Positions 47,348 to 59,410 of a stretch of DNA of 64,000 nt are shown here, piece after piece (the first letter of the stretch is position 1; each line of letters opens with the position of its first letter). The notes below the pieces were generated by a model, which worked only from the letters and a program-made list of their open reading frames with translations, had not been told where the DNA came from and did no database searches. Location of the stretch: positions 1,430,353-1,494,352 of the forward strand of contig SDOX01000005.1 of the NCBI GenBank assembly GCA_004565275.1, read 5' to 3'. This DNA comes from Nannochloropsis salina CCMP1776. Lineage: Eukaryota > Sar > Eustigmatophyceae > Eustigmatales > Monodopsidaceae. The translations under genes were made by a program, and so were the position numbers.

Positions 47348-50300
47348 ATGGCCCTAATCTCTTCCCACCTGCACCACACAGATTTTCATCTTACCACCAT
47401 CAACATCATGCCGACTCTTGACGAGCGCTTAGCTGGCATAGATATGGACAAAAGTGCCGACGATGGGCCCCATCTCATGTCGCGACAGTCCACCATCGCC
47501 CACCCCCTGGAGGCGACGTATGGATACAGGTAAGACAAAGTTAAAAAATAAAACATCCGTTGGACGTACAGTAATCGATGCGCCTGACAATAATTTTTGT
47601 GTCTATGATGCGCGTTGCGTCGTTTGGTTCTCGGGAGACGTAAGGATTGGGATATGGCAATGAGTCTTCTAGGTGCTGCTGCTCACTTGCAACCCTGCAC
47701 GTCCGACTGAACTCCTTCTTCAGTTTTGGCTACGCGTACTGCGCTCGAACCATGCGGAAATCTGTTCCTAAGTACCGCATTCCTGATGCTCCTTTGCCCG
47801 CCAACGTGGTGAAGACCTTGATTGACGACGAGATGGTCCTGGATGGGACGCCACGTATGAATCTGGCCACGTTTGTGACGACGTACATGGAGAAGGAATG
47901 CGAGGAACTCATGATGGAGGCCGCCAGGAAGAATTATATCGGTAAGGGAGGCATGTTTTGGTGGTTTTACATTTGTTTTGGAGGACACACATGGATGGGA
48001 GACATGGCCCCCCTGCACTCGCAAGCCACAACCTCGCAACCTTTGCACCACGACAGATATTGACGAGTACCCTCAAACGTACGAGATCCAGAAGCGGTGC
48101 GTGAACATTCTCTCGCACCTCTGGAATGCACCTTTGGGAGCGGAGGAAGGTGAGAAGGGAGGGAGTGGGGAAGGGAGGCAGGAAAGGAGAGAGATAGGGA
48201 GGGAGGAAAGAGAAATGAGAGCGCAGAGCGCGGGTCAAATCCATCGAGATGGATGAAAGCGCGCAGAGAGGGTGTTCATAACCTCTGCAGTGCTATCTTG
48301 AAAGGGGCAGGAGGAGGGGAGGAAGGTCAATGGGAGCGTGTGGCTCGATCTCAAGAGGTTGAAGCGTCTTGGCCCAGACATTGGACATCGGGCGCAAGGT
48401 CTTAGAATCCGAGCATTCCCCCACAGAGGGCACGGGCACGTCCACGGTGGGCTCGTCCGAGGCCATTATGTTGGCGGTCCTCAACATGAAATGGGCCTGG
48501 CGAAAGAAGCGCATCGCACAGGGGAAACCGCATGACAAGCCGAATCTGGTAGGGAGGGAGAGAGGGAGGGAGGGGGGGAGAGCAATAGAGGGAAGGACGA
48601 AAGGGAGATGGAGGGAGGGAGGAGGGGAAAATAAAAGGAAAGTGACAGAGACGATGGAGACCGTGGGAAGGACACCGAATTTGACGGGGCTTAGGTGAGT
48701 GGTAACGGTGTCACAAAGTGTGATGTGGTTCGTCTCACAACCTATTTCCTTCGCGTGTGTATGGGACTCTTTCGTAAATTTTCTGGAATTTTTTACAACA
48801 GGTGTGCGGGGCCAACGTGCAAGTATGCTGGGAGAAAGGTAAAGGCTCCTGGACTCATTAAGGCCCTTGTCTGCCGCTCCCTTCCTTACCCCGTTGTGCT
48901 TACACACTTACCCTCCTTCGTCTTTATCACGTCTCGCAAGGCAGACTTCCTCCATTTTCGTCTCTCTTCTTCCGCTCAATCCTCTTCCCTCCCCGTTTCC
49001 CTTTCTTTTCCTCCGTTCTTTTTCGTCGCAACCCGCAGCCATGCGCTATTTCGAGGTGGAAGAACGCTTGGCCGACGTCTCTCCGGATTGCTTGGTTCTG
49101 ACGGCGGAGCGCGCGAAGGCTCTGATCGATGAGAACACGATCGGCGTGTGCCCCATCCTGGGGAGTACCTTCAACGGGGAGTACGAAGATGTCCAGGGTA
49201 AAACGGGAGGGAGGGAGGGAGGGAGGGGAGGGAGGGGCGCATGCGCATGGCCTTTCAAGCGATTGGGGCCAGACAGTGGTAGAGCAGGCATACATTTCTG
49301 AGAGCGATCAAAAGTTCAGTTGGAGAGCAACATGAGTGTAGCAAGCACAAGTGGAATGACTTCTCTTTGATTACGTTTATTCTGCACTTGGGCTTAGCAA
49401 TTCATGACATGCTGGTGGCGCTGAATGCGGAAACGGGCTGGGACGTGCCCATTCACGTGGATGCGGCGAGCGGAGGTTTCATAGGTGCGAAGGGGAGGGG
49501 GTGAGGGTGGCAGTCGAGATTGGGGCAGGCGAGGGGGAGACCAAGGAAGGCTTATGGAGGAGGTCGCGCGTAAAGGGCGGCAGAAAGGTCGCCCACCTTT
49601 CATGTGCTACCACTTGGACAGCCCCTTTCATTCGACCGGAGCTGGTGTGGGACTTCCGGCTTCCGCTTGTCAAGAGTATTAACGCGTCAGGGCATAAATT
49701 TGGGTAGGTGAGGGAGGGAGGGAGGGAGGGAGGGAGGGAGGGACGTGAAAGGGGACTGCTCGAAGTCCTTCGTTTGTTCGCGGCCTTTTTCTGTATCAAG
49801 TGACACTTCCTCGATTTTCAAATCCTCCCTCACCGCTCCTTTGGGGCGTTCCAACAGCCTTGTCTACGCTGGTGTCGGCTGGCTGTGCTTCCGGGAGAAG
49901 CAGGACCTGCAGAAGGAGCTCACCTTCACCGTCGACTACCTGGGCGGGTCGCAATCGTCCTGGTAAGTGTTGACAAGGTCGGAAGGGGCTTTTGAACGGG
50001 TGCATACGCGGGTGGAATGGGGGAAAGCGGACGAAGCCTTGGGCGTGAGGTATATGAAACCTGGTCCTGAGTTTGAAGACTGCCGCTTTGCATGTCCACG
50101 CGTATGCACATGTCTGATGTTGTCAGTGTCAAGATTCCTCCTTCCGTCGGCAGTATTTGAAGCCCTAGCGCTCTCCTCTGCATCTACACATCCATGCTCA
50201 CAGCACGCTCAATTTCTCGCGAGGAGCTTCCCAGCTGGTGGGACAGTACTAGTGAGTACCGAAAGTGGGGGACGGTATTGCTTAAGGGATCTTGCTTTGG

Positions 50301-51900
50301 GATGATCCATATCGTCATCGAGCATGCCCCTTCCTGTTCACAAAGGCGAAGTCATGCATGCTCATCGCATCCTCCTGCATATGTAATTCTTACCGTCGTG
50401 CTGTTCTGGTTTACTATTGGGGGGCATGTGTGCGGCGTGTGTTTTTGCGATCAAGGCTAAAAATATATCAGACGTCCTGCATGAGTGACCGAGTAGTTGT
50501 ACAGTTGTAGTTCAAGCACCATGCGCCATAACCATATTGTTGACTTTTTCGCTGGGATCTTCTTCCCGTTACTTCCTCGCAGCAACTTCCTCCGCTTGGG
50601 GCGAGAGGGCTACCGCGAGGTGATGGCGAACGCCATGGAGAACGCCCGTTACCTGCGCAAGATGCTACTGGCCACGGGCAAGGTGGATGTTTTCTTGATG
50701 AGGGAGGGAAGGAAAAAACATCTGATGACGGGATAAAGGAAGGGATGGCAATAAGGCTAAAGGCAGGGCCTGGACTTAGAGCGGTTCGCCCTGCGCCCGA
50801 TTCGCTGGCTGTCTCTTCTGCCTCGTTTGGCTTTAGTTGACTGTCGACCCCCAACAAGTGTGGAGGCCTGCGCAGTTCTGTTATCCTGCATGTCAACTTC
50901 AGCACTCACCTACTTCCCTGCCTCCGCCCCTCTGATATCCAGATCGACATTGTCGATACGCAGGACATGCCCTTGGTGGCGTTCAAGCTTAAATCGGACT
51001 TGGGAATCCTCTACACGGTCTTTGAGATCCAGGATAAGCTTCGGGAGCGCGGGTAGGGCGCATCGTGGGAGGAAAAAAGGGAATGGACAGGAGGGAGGAA
51101 GGGAAGGAGGGTGGGTTAAGTGGCAAATAAGACGTTCACACATATTGTCACGGCACAGGTGGATCGTGCCTGCTTATCGGTGCCCAAAGGGTGCAGAGAA
51201 ACTCTGCATCATGCGTGTGGTACGTCAAGGGGAGGAATGCGGGGAGAGTGGGAGGAAGAGGGGAGAGTGGTCGCTTGGCGCCTGGATCAAGAGGAAAAGA
51301 TTGAGGAGGCAGCAGATGGTATGAGAGGTACGAGTGGTTGACCGCACGACATAGTATGACCGAGTCTGCTTGTGTTTTTACAGGTCGTGAAAGAGAATTT
51401 CTCCCGGGATCTGGCTGAGCTCCTGGTCGAGGACTTCATGAAGGCCATGGCCTACCTGGACAAGGACCACAGGGAGCAGCAGGTGGGTAGAGGGGTAGCT
51501 GGCACAGTCACGGAGGGGAGGGGAGGAGGGAAGGAAGAATATATGGAGGGGATCGCATCCTTGACGTGGGAGGGAATGCTTTGGCGACTGTCTTGATATG
51601 CGAAGCTGCCTCTACAACGGTGCCACGCTTGCGTTCGCTTGGTCTTGATCAGCATTCAATGATGCAAGAATCAGAACGGCGGGGGGCACTACCTGATTTG
51701 GATCGGCTTCCTTTTCCTCTGCCTTTCCTTGGTACTGCTTGCAGGAACTCATTCTCAAAGCGCAAAAAATGGCGGAGGCGAAGGCGGTGATGATGTCGCA
51801 CATCGATGGGGTGCTGAAAGAGCGGGCGCAGAGGGCGCACCACATTGCTCATGACGACACCCACCGTAAGGCTGAAAAGGGAACGAAAGGCATTTGTTGA
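47348..51900 (+). CDS. GAD: Glutamate decarboxylase (PLP-dependent)
   Basis: Converts glutamate to GABA and CO2, usually in the cytosol. Fifteen exons: 47348..47529, 47724..47941, 48057..48149, 48427..48548, 48802..48838, 49039..49197, 49398..49484, 49622..49703, 49858..49962, 50204..50251, 50583..50682, 50943..51052, 51159..51219, 51384..51482, 51745..51900. All phases agree, giving 552 aa; a second Met at 47408 would give 532. GAD marks: [48 protein letters not shown], and the PLP lysine in INASGHKFG followed by [25 protein letters not shown] crosses two junctions. The C-terminus is basic and His-rich ([16 protein letters not shown]), without the Trp-containing calmodulin-binding motif of plant GADs. 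Several introns are strongly GGGA-rich. Confidence 0.92.
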
Positions 51901-52611
51901 GAGGACAAGATTTTTTGGAGATGAGGGGCTCTGGTTGACAGGGAGGAAGGGCGGCTTTGTCACGTGCGTGCCGGGTAACGAAATGCACTTCCTGTGAAGG
52001 AGGAAGAGGGAGGGTTCGCGAACAAATGTTGGGGTAATGATATACTGAAATTGGGGGGTCTGGGCCACCTGTCACGGGTGGATGACGAGGATCAAGGGCT
52101 GGAAAGAGCCGCAATGTTGGCGAAAGAACTCGTGCGTAGATGGTGTACGACCACGTGGGAGGGGTACCTTCATAGTACGCTGCATCTGAAATCCGTGGGG
52201 AGGGTGCCTGTGACGAGAGGCTACCTCAGCGCACGAAGAAATAAATGGATTGGAAAGGTCCATGGAGAGGTTCCTTGAACCTTACTGTGGTAGAGATGGC
52301 GGGAATTTTGGAGGCCTGAGCCTATGGGCAGGGTTACACGTTGGAACGCTCGTGTGGTTGAGAATCGGGTAGGAATTCTGACGTCGCGTCGCATACCATG
52401 TAAGAAGAGAAGATCAATCCGCAAATTATGCTTTCTTGCTTCTTTCCCCCGTCATGTGCGTTTTAATCATAAACCTGACGCCCTGCAAGTGCCGACTGTG
52501 CATCGAAGATACCATCCCTGTACTCACACCAAGTTCGCGAGCGCATTTGCCGACGGAAAACTTCTTTCAAACCATCTTCCCCTTCGTTTTTTCCGCATTT
52601 TCCGTTTTATC
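51901..52611. other. Intergenic region
   Basis: About 700 bases after glutamate decarboxylase. The open frame starting at 52324 runs into the possible small-protein gene at 52612 and may be its leader. No feature recognised. Confidence 0.45.
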
Positions 52612-52963
52612 ATGTACAAACGATTGCTCCGCACCACCATTCAGAATTCACTTCGGAACTTCCGATCTCCTCTTTTGACATTTGCGAGGCTGGGCCCCTC
52701 TCACCGTCCAGGTCTGATCAAGCCTCTGTGCTCGAGGATGGCCAGCGAACATCCACGGGAGGGTGTCACGAAAATCTTCATCGAAACCTCTCGCGCGTCA
52801 CTCCCCTACAGATGACGCCCTGCACTCGGTCGACAACATAGAAGACCTCCTCTCGTACAATTTCCCTGTTATGGCGAATAAGCCCGATTTCACCTCTCTG
52901 TCCATCCTCGCCTCGTCTGGACCCGACATATCGACGCGCTGGCAGCAGGACGGAGTTCCATGA
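52612..52963 (+). CDS. Possible 100-aa small protein with mitochondrial-like N-terminus
   Basis: Two-exon model: 52612..52762 and 52812..52963, with a 49-base intron (GTGTCA..CTACAG) that keeps phase. The product starts with a basic, hydroxylated stretch (MYKRLLRTTIQNSLRNFRSP), like a mitochondrial presequence, then has DDALHSVDNIEDLLSYNFP. No family recognised. The intron is short for this window, so the model is weak. A third frame stays open from about 52880 to 53387 (with GKNPTYRQWYLSDCLLYKHT), so longer splice forms are possible. Confidence 0.28.
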
Positions 52964-53535
52964 CAGCCGAAGCCGGCATCAGAGACATCGCGCGCAGGGA
53001 AAAAGGTTCCATGGCTCCCTATCTACGACCGTCGAATCCAATAAGCTCGGGAAGAACCCCACGTATCGACAATGGTACCTCTCCGACTGCCTCCTCTATA
53101 AACACACCTTCGCACTCCCAAGCAGTAACGGCGCATGTGAACGGCAACAATACTTCGTAAGCAGACATGTGACCATCTACAACTTTTCCATTCAAGCCAT
53201 GAGTCCGTCCTACTGCAGGTGCCGGCAATCTCCTTCGTCAAACCTATCCCAGCGCACGGCCTCCAATAACCATAGCCGCCCCAAGTTGCAATGTCGCTTT
53301 CAATTTCTAACCACAGTCGCCGGAACAGAACCCTCTTCGATGGATCATTACGTACAGGTCCCCAGAAAAACATTTACAAGGCATTAATTAAAAAAAGAAA
53401 AAGAAAAATCGCTGTACTCCCCCCTATATTAACAGCATTGAAGCGTGTATACATGTATACATTCTCACAAGCCTTCGCAAGTCTCGGGACGAGGGTAAAA
53501 GTGGACCGAGAAAGGCACCCAGGAACGCCGATACC
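52964..53535. other. Intergenic or unresolved region
   Basis: About 570 bases between the possible small protein and the 3' end of the unknown minus gene. One plus-strand frame is open to 53387 but has no early ATG, so it could be an unrecognised exon. Confidence 0.35.
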
Positions 53536-56500
53536 TCAAATGCGCTCCACCTCGTCCATGCGCGCAGAGGGGCACTCCTTCTCACTTTCCCCTTCCACCA
53601 CCACAAAGGATTCCCCGCCTGTGAGAGGGATTGGGCGAACGACGGATCAGTGACGTGCCTCCTGCCTTCCCCTCCCTCCTTCCTTCCTTTATTGCCACTC
53701 ACCGAAGCCGCCCCACTTCATAACCTGGCCAAGGACCCCACCGAGCACAGGCCCTCTGAGCCCGTCCTCCCCCCCTTCCTCCTTCCCTCCCTCGGCCGCT
53801 TCCTCCTCCTTCTCTTTCTGCTGGAGCGCTAGTGCATGGCCCACAGCAAGGGAGAGGATATCGTCGTCGTCACTGGCCTCTGAGGCCGTCCCACCACGGG
53901 CGTAGGACCTGTGGAGGGGCGAGAGGGGGGGGGGGGGCAGGGAGAGGAGAGAGAGGCAGGATCCCGAGGTGAGAAGCTCGACAAAGTTGGACCGCACGGT
54001 CCACGTCCGTACGACTGGCGGGGAAAGACCGAGAGACGCGAAAGGGAGGGCGCTGAAATGAAGGAGAAGAGAAGAAAAAAATTGCATGCGCCACCCAGGC
54101 ACTAGTTTTCCGGACGCACCCCTCGTGATTGATCATCTCGTATTCATCGTCACTCTCCGCCCGCGGCAAGGTGGCCCCTCCCTCCCGCCCGTCCTCCCTC
54201 GCGTCCTCCTCTTCTTCCTCCACCACTTTTCCCAGCACGCTCCTGGGCAAGGAAGGGAGGGACGGGAGGGAAAGGGGGGCCGCAGAGAGAGTCCTGAAGA
54301 GTCACGGGGGGGGGGGGGAGGGGAGGGGAAGGGGTCAAGACGACTCGGAGGAGGACTGAGACCCCAGGGATCGTGCGAGGCGTGCCTCTGGATTCAGACG
54401 TGAAATGCTCCCTCTCGGCACCAGACAGCCAAGGAAGGACATCTCGATCTTCGCGGTCAAGCGTGAGTTCTGGGGGTTCAAGCGCCTACCTGGTTGCCTC
54501 GGTTTTATCCTCCGTCGAGAGGGGTGCTTCGGAGGGCTGGCTGCCCTTTTCCCTGCCCGCGTCCGGTGTCTCCCCCCCGTCTATCCCCGGAGGTTCCAAC
54601 GTCGAGGTCGAGGTCGAGGTCGAGGTCGAGGTCGAGGTCGAGGTCGAGGGCGGGCTGGAGGCCGCGGGGAAGGAAGGGAAAACGGCGGCCCGCCGGACCC
54701 GCTGGAAGAATAAAGCCGACACTTCCTTCACATTCCCCTCGAACGTATCCACTACCACGCCCCCCTCCTTCCCGCCCCCCCATTTTCCTGCCCTCGCTTG
54801 CTCCCACCGCGAGGCCAGCCAGGCCCAGAGCAAGGAGAGGCCGGAAAGGAAGCTCGTCCATGCGGCCATGATGGAGGGATAAAGCCTCTCTGCGCCGGTG
54901 GTCGGGAGGGAGGGCCGCGGGAAAGGGAAGAACGTGTCAGGGAAGAGCAAAGGGGGGGCCAGCCACGCGCAAGGCCGGCAGCTCGTGCTCGGCACACTCT
55001 GAGTTCCTTCCCCCCTTCTCTCCAACTTGACGCCTTTCCTTATCGCCCCGCTCCCCCCTTCCTTCCTACCTTTCCACGTGGTTTGCACACTTGCCACGCA
55101 ACGGCACAGCGTGATCCGGGTGATCGCCAAGGCCTGCACGGCCGCCGAGCTTGCGTTGTGGCAGGCGGCCTGGCTGAGGTCTGGAGGGAGGACGGGCGGT
55201 AGGAAGGGGGTTGAAGAGCTTCGACTTCCGCTTCCACAGACTGAGTTTCATAAACGTACACCCTCTCCCTCTATCCCTCCTTCCCTCCCTCCCTCCCTCC
55301 CTCTTCCACACCTGTCCACTTCTCCACCCGGAGACCGAGCGCTTGCTTCTTCCCCCAGGTCTGCACTTTCCTCCAAGCGAGCAGGAGCCACGCCCCCACC
55401 CATGCCATGCCTGAGAGCATAGCCAGGAGGGCCTTGCTCCAGGCCGCCCGCCCTCCTTCCCGCCCTTCTTCCCGCCCTCCTTGCCCAAGCACGGCGAGGC
55501 AAAAGGATATGGGCCCGTGGCCCTTCGTTCTGGCCAGCTGTCGCACGACAGGAGGAGACGGGAAGGTCAAATAGGCTTTACGCGGGGGCGACGGAAGCAA
55601 GGAGGGAGGGAATGGAGGCAGGGGTGGTACCCACCTGTCGGTCTTGGACGAAAGAGTGCACCTTTCTCCACGCCAAGTGGAGCCCTCGCGCCTTGGCAAA
55701 GGCCAAAGCGTGGCCCTGTGCTGCTTGGAGCATGGGGGAAAGCCAGGCCGGTAGCTGGGACCGAGGGGAGGGTGGGATATATAAGGAGTGGTGAGAGTGA
55801 TCCTCAACAGGTAATGATGATCATGAGAATGATCATAATACAAGCCGTATCCTGATGCACCCTGACCGTTCTCTTCCGTCCCTAGCCGCTGCCCTCACTC
55901 GGTCCCCCCCTCCTCCTTTCCCTCCCTCCCTCCCTCCCTCCCTCCCTTTCCCTCCCACCCTCTCTGGACGAAAGCGAGCACCCCACAGCTTTGTCAAGCA
56001 GACCACCTACCTCCCCTCCTTCCTTATCTCCCTCCCTCCTTCCCTCCCTCCCTCCCTCCCTCCCTCCCTCCCTTCGTACCGCAGCCATGGCTGCCGCCCC
56101 TCCTCCGTGCGCTCCTAGTGCCACCCAGGCTCCCCCCCCGGTCAGACAGAGCACAGTCGCGAGCACGACCCAGTAGCGTGGCTGGAGGGAGGGAGGGAGG
56201 GAAGGGGGAGGACGTGAGTGGGAGAGAGGGGTTGAGCAACGAGAAGAGACAAGGATAGGGACGGGACAATGGGTGGGAAAAGGCGGAGGAGGGGAGCAGA
56301 AGGGCCAAGGGAGGGAGAGGTGGGGGTACCTCGTTCTCGTCCGGCGAAACCCCTCCCACTCGAGCATGCTGCTGCCGCCGCCCTCTATCTGCCTCCCTCT
56401 CCCGCAGTTTGTGCTGGCTGATCTTCTGGGAGAGCGGCATGAGGGAAGCGGTCGTGGCCTCTCCTTTCTTGGGAATCTGTGTACGGGGCGGTGAGGGAGG

Positions 56501-58489
56501 GAGCGAGGGAGCGAGGGAGGTAAAAAGAGACATTTTCCTGATTTCCCTCTGCATTATTTTATGTTTTGCTTTTCTGAATACCATTCCATACATGTTTATT
56601 TCATGTCGCCCGCCCCCCCCCCCACACACCCACACCCCCTCCCTCCCTCTCTCCTCACCCTCGTGTGAAGACTGGCCGAGGGCGGGGCAAACCATTTTCT
56701 CCTCTCCGCCTCCCGCCCTCCCTCCCTCCCTCCTTCCTCCCCCCCTTGCTTCCGGAGCAGGAAGGAGGCTGCCGCCTTCATTGCCTTCTCCTCGACCAGC
56801 TCCTCCGCTGCCTCAAGCGGGGTCTCGCCTCGGTAGGTGACCTGAGGGAGGGCGGGAGGGAGGGAGGGAGGGAGGGGGCGGGGGAAGGGCCGAGGGCGTC
56901 AATATTCTGCTTTCCGGTGCTCCCCACGTTTTCCGCTGCTGTGCCTGTCGCGGTCAAGCTCCCCATCCTAGGCGGGAAGGGCGGGACGGAGGGCGGGACG
57001 GAGGGCGAGAAGGAGGGAGGGAAGGAGGGAGGGAAGGAGGGAGAGGCCTACCTGGAGGGCCAAGCCAGCCAGGCCGGTCGCCAGCCCATCGAGCATGCGG
57101 GACGCGTGCCGAGCGGGGGGGACCAGCTTGCTCCTGGAAGGGAGAAGCGGCCAGGGAGGGAGGGGAGGAGGGAGGGGAGGAGGTAGGGAAGAAGGGAAAA
57201 AGAGTTAAGTTTGAGAATTAGGAACCTGCTGACCTCTTCCTAGGTCCTCCCTCGCCTCTTTCACTCCCTTGCGTACCTGACATGCCTGTGCACGGATTTC
57301 GCGCCATTTTCCGCGTGCTGCCTAGCGGTGCCCACGGCAGAGAAGAGGCTTCGGCCCATGCCTTGGCCCGTATGGGCGAGGAAGGCTCCAGCGTCCTGGG
57401 AAAGGGAGGAGGGAGGGAGGGAGGGAGGGAGGGAGGGAGGGAGGGAGGCGATGAATGGGGAGCGGGCTCACGAGCATCCATACGAAAGGCATCGAGGGAC
57501 GACGCGTGGTGAGAAAAGGAGGGAGCGGGGAGGGAGGGAGGGAGGGAGGGAGGGAGGGAGGGAGGGAGGGCAAGGACCGACCTTTGGGAGAATGAAGTAG
57601 CGGCCACCTTCCACATGAAACCTCACCTCCGCCAGCTCAACAACAGCCACGAGACCCTGGCAAAGAGAGGAAGCAAGAGAACCGAGCCCCTGAGGTGGAG
57701 CAAAGGGAGGGGGAAAAGGAGGGAGGGAAAGAGGAAGGGCGTGTGGTCGGTCAGAGCATTGGAGGGAAAAGCAGATGGAAAACCATCCTTGCCACCGAGA
57801 CCCACAAATATGCTCGGGCTTTCCCTTTACAATCCACTGTCTGCTTGGTAAGAATGCATTGACGGCGGACAGAGAGCATGGCTTCGGCATGGAGGGGACG
57901 GGGGCGTGTGGATACCAGGCCCCGCCTTTTCCTTTCTTCTCCACCCTCTGGCCCGTACCTGCACCAGTAATGCACCAACTCTCCGTGACCCATCCACAAC
58001 CCCAGCGTTAAGAGCCCAAACCAAAGCTCGGTACAGGCGTTGTAAGTGATAGCCGACGGACCGCAGGATGGGAGTGACGGCGGTCTGAAGGGTTACAGCA
58101 AACAATTGCACAAGGCCCATCCCGCTCTCTTTTCCGTGGCTCAGGAATATAACATTTAAGGCTTTGATGGGATTCCCTGCTCGATCCGTTGGCTGCGCTT
58201 CGTGTGCTTGCAGCAACATATCCGCCTGCCCTCGTTTTTCCTGCTTGGTCATGCGCGACGTTGTTGAGAGGAACCAGCCTGCCACAGCCGGGGCAAATGG
58301 AGCCCTGCCAGCAGCAGCACTGGTGCTCGCTGTGCTAGTTACATCGTGCTTGGCAGAGGAGGACGCCGAGGAGGCAGTCGTAGAAGCCATGAAAAGGAAA
58401 AACCAGGAGCAGAATAACAGCGCTACACTGCACAGACGCGTGACAATGCGCGCCTGTCGCCGGTGTCTCCCCTTCGGCAATTCGGCCAT
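53536..58489 (-). CDS. Large secreted/membrane protein of unknown function, many exons
   Basis: A minus-strand gene with a signal peptide (CSVALLFCSWFFLFMASTTA). Exons that join in phase: 57959..58489, 57582..57656, 57277..57395, 57052..57133; further coding segments follow near 56841-56659, 56480-56330, 56175-56090, 56010-55960, 55800-55640, 55440-55300, 55200-55090, 54880-54490, 54230-54120, 53910-53690 and 53620-53536. Seen in it: VVELAEVRFHVEGGRYFILP, GQGMGRSLFSAVG, a hydrophobic helix after PRYWVVLATVLCLTGGGAW, several Ala/Trp-rich amphipathic segments (AWVGAWLLLAWRKVQTWGKK; WTSFLSGLSLLWAWLASRW), and a Ser-Thr dipeptide repeat. The C-terminus is acidic with DDDDILSLAVGHALALQQKE and ends GGESFVVVEGESE...VERI. 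I do not recognise a family. Repeated Trp/Ala amphipathic helices suggest membrane or lipid-surface contact, but this is inference. Confidence 0.55.
54601..54649 (+). repeat. Hexanucleotide repeat (GTCGAG)8 in coding sequence
   Basis: Eight perfect GTCGAG units. On the minus coding strand they encode alternating Ser-Thr, a likely disordered spacer and possible O-glycosylation or phosphorylation site cluster. Confidence 0.9.
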
Positions 58490-59410
58490 GGCAGTTTGAT
58501 GGTGTTTTTGCTGGAGGTTGTCAGTGGTGCAAACAAGGAGGGCGAGTGCACCGACAGGTTGATGTTGGTGTCAGTTGCACTCTTTCCAAGCGATTCGGAG
58601 ACCTGGGGGCTGGAGTCTGCGCAAGGACGACCAGAATGAGAATCCAGCCCTTGAAAAGAACTGTGCTATGCTTAGGAAACGGTTCAAGTTTGACGTAGGT
58701 TGGATAAACGAATGCATGAATGGGTATTTTACGTCCGATTTCAGTGTGGAGTGTTATGTCAGCTATGGGCTTTCGACCTCTTCGCTTTCTTCGCGTCGCT
58801 TTTCGGACAGCGGCACGTAGTTGTACAAAGACCAATACCACGGCCCGCCCTTCATACACCCACGATATTGTCCCATCGTCTCGTTGCTCCGTTGTTACAG
58901 AGCCCCGAGGGTTCGTGCAATGATCTATGTCCTCGATTTTGGCAAATAAACCGAATGACCGAGGAGGGTCCTCTAAGAAGGCTCAATGCCGCGATTCGGT
59001 TCACCCCTGAACCTTTATCCGCCGCCAGCCTCCCCCACGACGCACAGTACACAGCCCACGCACACCGGCCGCATATTGTGTCCGACATCGTTTACACTCC
59101 ATATGTGCAAGAGTCACGGTCGGCATGCACGGCACTTGGTGATTTCAGGCACATCTTGTCGACGTCGTCAGACGGAGGAGGCCGGTGTCCTCCTCGCCGA
59201 GCCCCACTTTCCTATCCCGTGCACTACCCTCCCCAAGCCGTAGCGTCACGAAATGCGAAGCAGGAGTTTGCTGGTGATGTGGAACAGTGCCTAGAGTCCA
59301 GGAAGGGAGCTGTGGCAAACGAACCTGAGACGGACGGTTCACCATATTTTAGTTTATTTTTCTGCTTATCACGGTACCTTGGCACCTTTGCCCATTTATG
59401 ACAACACAGC
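58490..59410. other. Divergent intergenic region
   Basis: About 920 bases between the unknown secreted-protein gene (-) and the basic nuclear-protein candidate (+). A plus-strand open frame at 58700-59401 has no recognisable domain and stops just before the next ATG. An ACACAG at 59408 could be an acceptor joining part of it to the next gene. Confidence 0.45.

Noticed and set aside
58700-59401. 233-codon plus-strand frame
   Set aside because: No recognisable domain, and it ends just before the next gene's ATG; kept only as part of the intergenic description.
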